A stretch of 64,000 bases of DNA, taken from Granulicella pectinivorans (GTDB lineage Bacteria; Acidobacteriota; Terriglobia; Terriglobales; Acidobacteriaceae). How positions within the stretch are numbered: the first letter of the stretch is position 1; every line of letters starts with the position of its first letter. Made by a program: the position numbers and the translations under genes. Shown here one piece after another: positions 59,811 through 64,000 of the stretch. Below the pieces are notes generated by a model. It was not told where the DNA came from, did no database searches, and saw only the letters and a list, made by a program, of their open reading frames with translations. Location: NCBI RefSeq assembly GCF_900114625.1, contig NZ_FOZL01000002.1, forward strand, positions 761,642 to 825,641, given 5' to 3'.

Positions 59811-61457
59811 ATGGCCGGCGCACCTCCACCCTACCCTCCTCCGTATCCTCCGCCACAGGGCGACTGGCGCTACGCCCGCAAAGCCATGCGCGAACAGATG
59901 CGCGCCCAGCGCGACGTCACCCGCGCCCAGTGGAAGATGTACCGCGACCAGCAAAAGTACGCAGCCCGCGGTTATCGTGGCGGCTCCATTCTCGGCCCCA
60001 TCGTGCTCATCACCATTGGCGTCGTCTTCCTGCTCATCCACACCGGCAACATCAACCAGGCCAGCCTCTTCTTCTGGTACGGCCGCTGGTGGCCCCTCAT
60101 CCTCCTCGCCGGCGGAGCCATCCTCCTCGCCGAATGGGCCTTCGAACGCACCGTTCACCCCGACCAGCCCACCTATCATCGTGGACGCGGCGGCGTCGTC
60201 ATGCTCCTCATGCTGCTCTGCCTCCCCGGTCTCCTCATCAACATCTCCCGCGATGGAGGCAATGGCTTCGGCCTCATGCACGGCTTCTCCATCAACGGCG
60301 ACAACATGGACGAGTTCCTCGGCGATCGCCACGAGAGCGACCAAAACCTCGACCAGACCTTCCCCGTCGGCTCCACCCTCACCGTCAACAACCCACGCGG
60401 CGAGGTCGTCATCACCGGCAACAGTGAAGACGGACAGATCCACGTAGCCGTGCACAAGCAGGTCTACACCCGCTCCGACTCCGACGCCTCCGCGAAGGCG
60501 CAGCAACTCTCGCCCACGCTCAGCAACTCCGGCGACGCCTTCACCCTCTCCGTACCCACCGTGGATGGAGCCCGCGTCGACCTCAACATCCGCGTCCCCG
60601 TCACCACCGCCTCCACCATCACCGTCGATCGCGGCAACATCACCGCCAACTCGCTTAAGACGCCCCTCATCGTCACCGCCAACCACGGTGACATCGAGCT
60701 CAACGCCATCGCAGCCGCCGTCACCGCTCACATCAACAACAAGGGCTCCAACTTCAGCGCGCGCTCCATCACCGGTGCCGTATCCCTCGAGGGCAACTGC
60801 CGCGACGTCGATATCGCCGACGTCAACGGCCCCGTCACCCTCAACGGCGACTTCTTTGGCAAGACCCACTTCGAGCACATCAACGGAGCGGTTCGCTTCC
60901 ACACCAGCCGCACCGACTTCCAGCTAGCTCGTCTCGACGGCGAGGTAGACCTCACCCACGGCGAACTCTCCGCGGACCAGCTCCTCGGCCCCGTCTCCCT
61001 CTCGACCAACAACTACAACGTCACCCTCGAGCGTGTCTCCGGCGACGTCTCCGTCACCACCAGCAACGGCAAGGTCGACCTCACCGGCGCACCTCCCCTG
61101 GGCAACGTCACCATCCAGAACCGCAACGGCGAAGTCAACGTCACCGTCCCCGAGCAGTCCTCCTTCACCGTCCAGGCAGAAACCCGCGAGGGCGACGTCG
61201 ATACCGACCTCCCGCTCTCCAAGTCGGACGACAACAACATCAGCCGCCTCACCGGCACCGTGGGCAGTGGTGGGTCGCTCATCCGCATCAACACCACCCA
61301 GAACGATATCTCCCTGAAGAAGGGTGCGATCGCTCCTCTGATGCCGCCTCACTTTGCGCTGCCGCCGATAACCCCTGCTCCCCCAACGCCCCCGGTCGAG
61401 CCGCACATCGCCAGACCGAAGACGCCCAGAATCCCCGCACCCGCCCCAAAGCCCTAG
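59811..61457 (+). CDS. DUF4097 beta-helix protein with LiaI/LiaF-like membrane N-terminus
   Basis: 548 residues. A Pro/Tyr-rich start, then helices GPIVLITIGVVFLLIHTG and WPLILLAGGAILLAEWAFE (DUF5668-type) and VVMLLMLLCLPGLLINI. The remaining 370 residues are a repetitive beta structure of the DUF4097 type: STLTVNNPRGEVVITGNSEDGQIHVAV, STITVDRGNITANSLKTPLIVTANHGDIEL, DVDIADVNGPVTLNGDF and similar, each about 20-22 residues. A Pro-rich end follows. This is a probable envelope or surface protein that is the main output of the sigma operon. Confidence 0.75.
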   Translation: MAGAPPPYPPPYPPPQGDWRYARKAMREQMRAQRDVTRAQWKMYRDQQKYAARGYRGGSILGPIVLITIGVVFLLIHTGNINQASLFFWYGRWWPLILLAGGAILLAEWAFERTVHPDQPTYHRGRGGVVMLLMLLCLPGLLINISRDGGNGFGLMHGFSINGDNMDEFLGDRHESDQNLDQTFPVGSTLTVNNPRGEVVITGNSEDGQIHVAVHKQVYTRSDSDASAKAQQLSPTLSNSGDAFTLSVPTVDGARVDLNIRVPVTTASTITVDRGNITANSLKTPLIVTANHGDIELNAIAAAVTAHINNKGSNFSARSITGAVSLEGNCRDVDIADVNGPVTLNGDFFGKTHFEHINGAVRFHTSRTDFQLARLDGEVDLTHGELSADQLLGPVSLSTNNYNVTLERVSGDVSVTTSNGKVDLTGAPPLGNVTIQNRNGEVNVTVPEQSSFTVQAETREGDVDTDLPLSKSDDNNISRLTGTVGSGGSLIRINTTQNDISLKKGAIAPLMPPHFALPPITPAPPTPPVEPHIARPKTPRIPAPAPKP

Positions 61458-61473
61458 AGAAGGCCGGCCATCG

Positions 61474-61509
61474 AAGTCCCTGTGCAGCCTGTCTGCACAG
61501 GGACTTTTT
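61474..61509 (+). terminator. Strong terminator closing the sigma operon
   Basis: A 14-bp perfect stem (61474-61487 with 61493-61506), 5-base loop and five T. It ends the sigma/anti-sigma/LiaF/DUF4097 operon. Confidence 0.92.
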
Positions 61510-61663
61510 CATGCACTTTTGCGCCTTTTTGCCCACTCCATCGCGGTTCCCTGATCCCGAATCCCTGAATTCCCCCGTCTAACCCTGAGGGCCCAGCAAG
61601 AGGCCCGGTCCATACCGAAGAGATCACACTTCAACGCGCTCATACTTTCCAGAGGATTCACTC

Positions 61664-62506
61664 ATGCACAAACTGCTTTTCCTCCTGCTCGCCTTCGGCC
61701 TCTTTCCCGTCGACTCCGAAGCACAAGACGGCGGCGAAACCTTCGCTGAAAAGTGGCAGGCCCGTGCGACCAGGACCCAGGCTCAACAGCCCAAATGGGC
61801 CGTCCCCATGCTGTCGCCCTTCCCGATGCTCGCGCAGGTCTACCGCAGCGACTTCACCCGTCAGACGACCTCAGCCGGCAGGGAGAACTGGAACCTCGGC
61901 ACAGGCAAAGGCTTCAACCTCATCCCCTTCGCCAATACCCAGGTCGACATTCTCACCCCGGGCTTCATCACCCACGGCGACGGCACCGCCGACGGCTTCG
62001 GCGACATCGCCTTCCTCGCCAAATACCGCGTGCTGTCGGCCAATGAACAGCATGGCAACTACATCGTCAGTGGTGCGCTGGCCGCCTCATTCCCCACCGG
62101 GAGCCACAAGAACGGGGCAACGACGGCAGTCCTGACGCCTACCCTCTCCGCCGGAAAGGGCTTCGGGCACTTCGCCGCCTTCACCAGCCTCGGCGGCAGC
62201 CTCCCTACCTCAAACGCCCTTGCCAACGGTCGCGTCGTCCACTCGAACACCGTATTCCAGTACAAATTCGGAAAATACTTCACCCCTGAGCTCGAGCTCA
62301 ACTCCAACCGCTACTTCGGCGGCACCCGGGATGGCAAGACCCAGACCTTCCTCACCCCGGGAATCATCCTGGGCAAATTCCCCATCCGTCCAGCTTCGGC
62401 CAAGAGCCGTATGGGACTGGTCGGCGGCGTAGCCTTCCAGACGGCGGTCACCAACTACCACACCTACAACCACGCCCTTGTCACCAGCCTCCGCTTGGCC
62501 TTCTAG
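61664..62506 (+). CDS. Outer-membrane beta-barrel (phenol-degradation MetA-type)
   Basis: 280 residues with a signal peptide (MHKLLFLLLAFGLFPVDSEA). The body has alternating amphipathic strands and ends in Phe (SLRLAF), the usual outer-membrane beta signal. The pattern ...ADGFGDIAFLAKYRVLSANEQHGNYIVSGALAASFPTGSHKNG... fits the 'putative MetA-pathway of phenol degradation' transporter family. It may let small hydrophobic compounds cross the outer membrane. Has its own upstream region after the terminator. Confidence 0.72.
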   Translation: MHKLLFLLLAFGLFPVDSEAQDGGETFAEKWQARATRTQAQQPKWAVPMLSPFPMLAQVYRSDFTRQTTSAGRENWNLGTGKGFNLIPFANTQVDILTPGFITHGDGTADGFGDIAFLAKYRVLSANEQHGNYIVSGALAASFPTGSHKNGATTAVLTPTLSAGKGFGHFAAFTSLGGSLPTSNALANGRVVHSNTVFQYKFGKYFTPELELNSNRYFGGTRDGKTQTFLTPGIILGKFPIRPASAKSRMGLVGGVAFQTAVTNYHTYNHALVTSLRLAF

Positions 62507-62554
62507 AGCAGAGAATCGGTATGAACCTCAGGGCAGAGTCGCAAAACTGGGAGC

Positions 62555-62580
62555 CCCACATCTCGCCTTCGAGATGTGGG
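62555..62580. repeat. Palindromic element between convergent genes
   Basis: An 11-bp perfect stem CCCACATCTCG/CGAGATGTGGG with a 4-base loop, between the end of the outer-membrane protein gene and the end of the last gene. It has the same CCCACATC core as the copies inside mazG and polA. It may serve as a terminator here. Confidence 0.7.
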
Positions 62581-62594
62581 CTTCCAGCAGCACA

Positions 62595-63941
62595 CTAATC
62601 CCCTGCGGGGCGCAACCACCCATTCGCCGACACAGCATAGACCAGCATCGGCACCAGCAGCATCAGAAAAAAGTACCCATCGATCAGCACATTCAGCAGA
62701 ATAAACACGGTCAAAGCCGCAACCATCCAGCGGAGCATATCCGCCAGATCCGCGCACTTCCCCTTTGCCCAGCAGAAACAAAAGATCCCCGTCAGCACCA
62801 CCAACTGCACCCACTTCAGATGTACCGGACGAATCAGGTAGCTCGCCCAGAACGCCACATTGATCGGCCGCGCGATCGGCCGTTCCAGCAGATCCCACTG
62901 TCCCACTGCGTTATGCGCGATATCCCCGGCCTTGGAGGCTAGAAACGGCCACATGATCGCCGCTGCCGTCCCCCCGGCAATCAGCGCTATCCGCCCCACC
63001 TCTCGCCAGCCCCCGCGCCGCAGTCCGTTCATCAGAAAGAACGGAAAGATCACCCAACTGAATTGCGAGATCACCATGCTGACTCCAAACGCAACCGCCG
63101 CCCACGCGAAGCGTCCCCGCTGCATCAGCACAAAAATGACAATCAACGAAAAAAAGTGCCCCTGCGTGTAAAGCTCATGCCGGTACTGCAGGTAGGGACA
63201 AAGGACAAACAGCCCCACCAGCCCCGCCACGCGCATCCGGTACTCCGGCGCCGTAGCCCAATACAGAAGTCCCATGCCCCCAGCAACATACGCAATGGCC
63301 GCCCAGCGCGGATCCAGATGCAGAGCCTGCGCCGGCGCAAAGGCAAGAATCATCCCAGGCAGATAGGGAAAGTCATAGATCCGGTCCGCCACATGAAAGT
63401 GCTGGTAGGGGTTTGCCCCACCTAAGAGTGCTCTGTCCGCCCACAGAATCACAGACATCATGTCCGAACGAAGATAATTCAAAGGAAAGCTGACAATGGC
63501 GAGCACCTGTCCAGCCGCATAAGCTGCAAGGAGCGTAGCCAGCACCAGCCCAGCGCTGATCTCCCTCCAACGGCGGGCTACCCATCCAACCGCAAGCGCG
63601 GCTCCCCCAAGCAGCACGGCATCCGGAATCAAACGAAGGCGATATCCGAACTGCTCATAGTGCCCCGTCTCCTCAAGGAACAGCACCGCGAAACCCAATT
63701 CCAGCAAAAATGTGAACCAAAAGACCTCATCCATCCCGCCAAGCCGCGTCAGAAAGGATGGCAGTTTGCCGCCAAACAGAAAAACCCAGCTCAAAAATAG
63801 AAAGAGAAGGCTGAAAGGCAGCAGCACAAGCTGCATCTGCAGGGGAGAGCCCACCTGCGGGAGCCCATCCTGGACCAATGCAATCACAAGCAGGAGCGCG
63901 ACAAACAAGCCCGATCGGGCGGGAGCATTTGTCGACTTCAA
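62595..63941 (-). CDS. Polytopic membrane protein, GT-C glycosyltransferase-like
   Basis: 448 residues and about eleven membrane helices. One loop, LGGANPYQHFHVADRIYDFPYLPGMILAFAPAQALHLDPRWAAI, resembles the GT87/DUF2029 mannosyltransferase family (NPY...Y.P). The start is TTG 63941, with AAGGGGG five bases upstream; no in-frame ATG is nearby. Probably uses a polyprenyl-linked sugar, but no acceptor is implied by the context. Confidence 0.65.
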   Translation of the reverse strand: MKSTNAPARSGLFVALLLVIALVQDGLPQVGSPLQMQLVLLPFSLLFLFLSWVFLFGGKLPSFLTRLGGMDEVFWFTFLLELGFAVLFLEETGHYEQFGYRLRLIPDAVLLGGAALAVGWVARRWREISAGLVLATLLAAYAAGQVLAIVSFPLNYLRSDMMSVILWADRALLGGANPYQHFHVADRIYDFPYLPGMILAFAPAQALHLDPRWAAIAYVAGGMGLLYWATAPEYRMRVAGLVGLFVLCPYLQYRHELYTQGHFFSLIVIFVLMQRGRFAWAAVAFGVSMVISQFSWVIFPFFLMNGLRRGGWREVGRIALIAGGTAAAIMWPFLASKAGDIAHNAVGQWDLLERPIARPINVAFWASYLIRPVHLKWVQLVVLTGIFCFCWAKGKCADLADMLRWMVAALTVFILLNVLIDGYFFLMLLVPMLVYAVSANGWLRPAGD

Positions 63942-64000
63942 ATTTTCCCCCTTGTGTTTTGTTGACTTGGTTCATGCTACGGTTTTGGGTGGTTTTGATG

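Noticed and set aside
1..64000. tRNA, rRNA, CRISPR array or complete IS element
   Set aside because: Intergenic gaps were read for cloverleaf, CCA ends, regular spacer repeats and transposase motifs; none was convincing.

Overview
The window is 64 kb of high-GC chromosomal DNA, densely coded on both strands, from a free-living Gram-negative bacterium. Several features suggest an Acidobacteriota member of class Terriglobia (Granulicella/Edaphobacter/Terriglobus type). These are the many secreted peptidases and esterases, the polymerase I with a degenerate proofreading domain, the ECF sigma/anti-sigma operon ending in a DUF4097 protein, and short CCCACATC-type palindromes both between and inside genes. 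The taxonomic call is inference from gene content, not from a marker gene. I saw no rRNA, tRNA, CRISPR array, complete insertion sequence or prophage.

Layout. 1-8.4 kb: tail of an unidentified gene; mazG, an acetyltransferase and menC in one minus-strand operon; a lone DUF3311 protein; a DUF1275 membrane protein; uvrC; a secreted M20 peptidase; a MarR-like regulator. 8.5-13.4 kb: trpG/pabA with a secreted partner, then efp-acyP-apt coupled by TAATG overlaps, an unknown gene and an exported lactonase-like propeller protein. 13.4-25.2 kb: an SDR, a secreted CsgG-like protein, an M28 peptidase, xseA-glmM, an orphan protein with a recombinase-like segment, a single-domain response regulator, a two-TM ion channel, a YfgM-like TPR protein and a YdcF-like protein. 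25.4-28.5 kb is accessory: a PIN/RHH toxin-antitoxin pair, a TonB-domain protein, a pentapeptide protein and a gene broken by an in-frame TAA in locally AT-rich DNA.

28.6-36.5 kb carries polA, a SnoaL-like protein, and an mgtC-dapF-ldcA-DUF374-queA run in which the DapF homologue has serine at both positions normally held by catalytic cysteine. 36.6-44.7 kb holds a GT39-type membrane enzyme, a NatA/NatB-type ABC exporter with an acetyltransferase, and a sugar-related stretch (rhamnose mutarotase, aldose 1-epimerase, SGNH esterase) with two LacI-type operator-like palindromes. 44.8-53 kb: ndk, a large esterase, a GT39-like protein, sucCD, trpD, a VOC protein and tdk. 53-54.5 kb is a second accessory patch: a HigBA-type toxin-antitoxin pair followed by a gene broken by an in-frame TGA. 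54.5-64 kb: an S10 carboxypeptidase, sodC, then a four-gene sigma, anti-sigma, LiaF-like and DUF4097 operon closed by a strong terminator, an outer-membrane barrel protein and a polytopic membrane protein.

The most interesting items are the palindromes read through as protein inserts in MazG and PolA, the double Cys-to-Ser DapF, the envelope-type sigma operon, and the two genes each interrupted by one in-frame stop.
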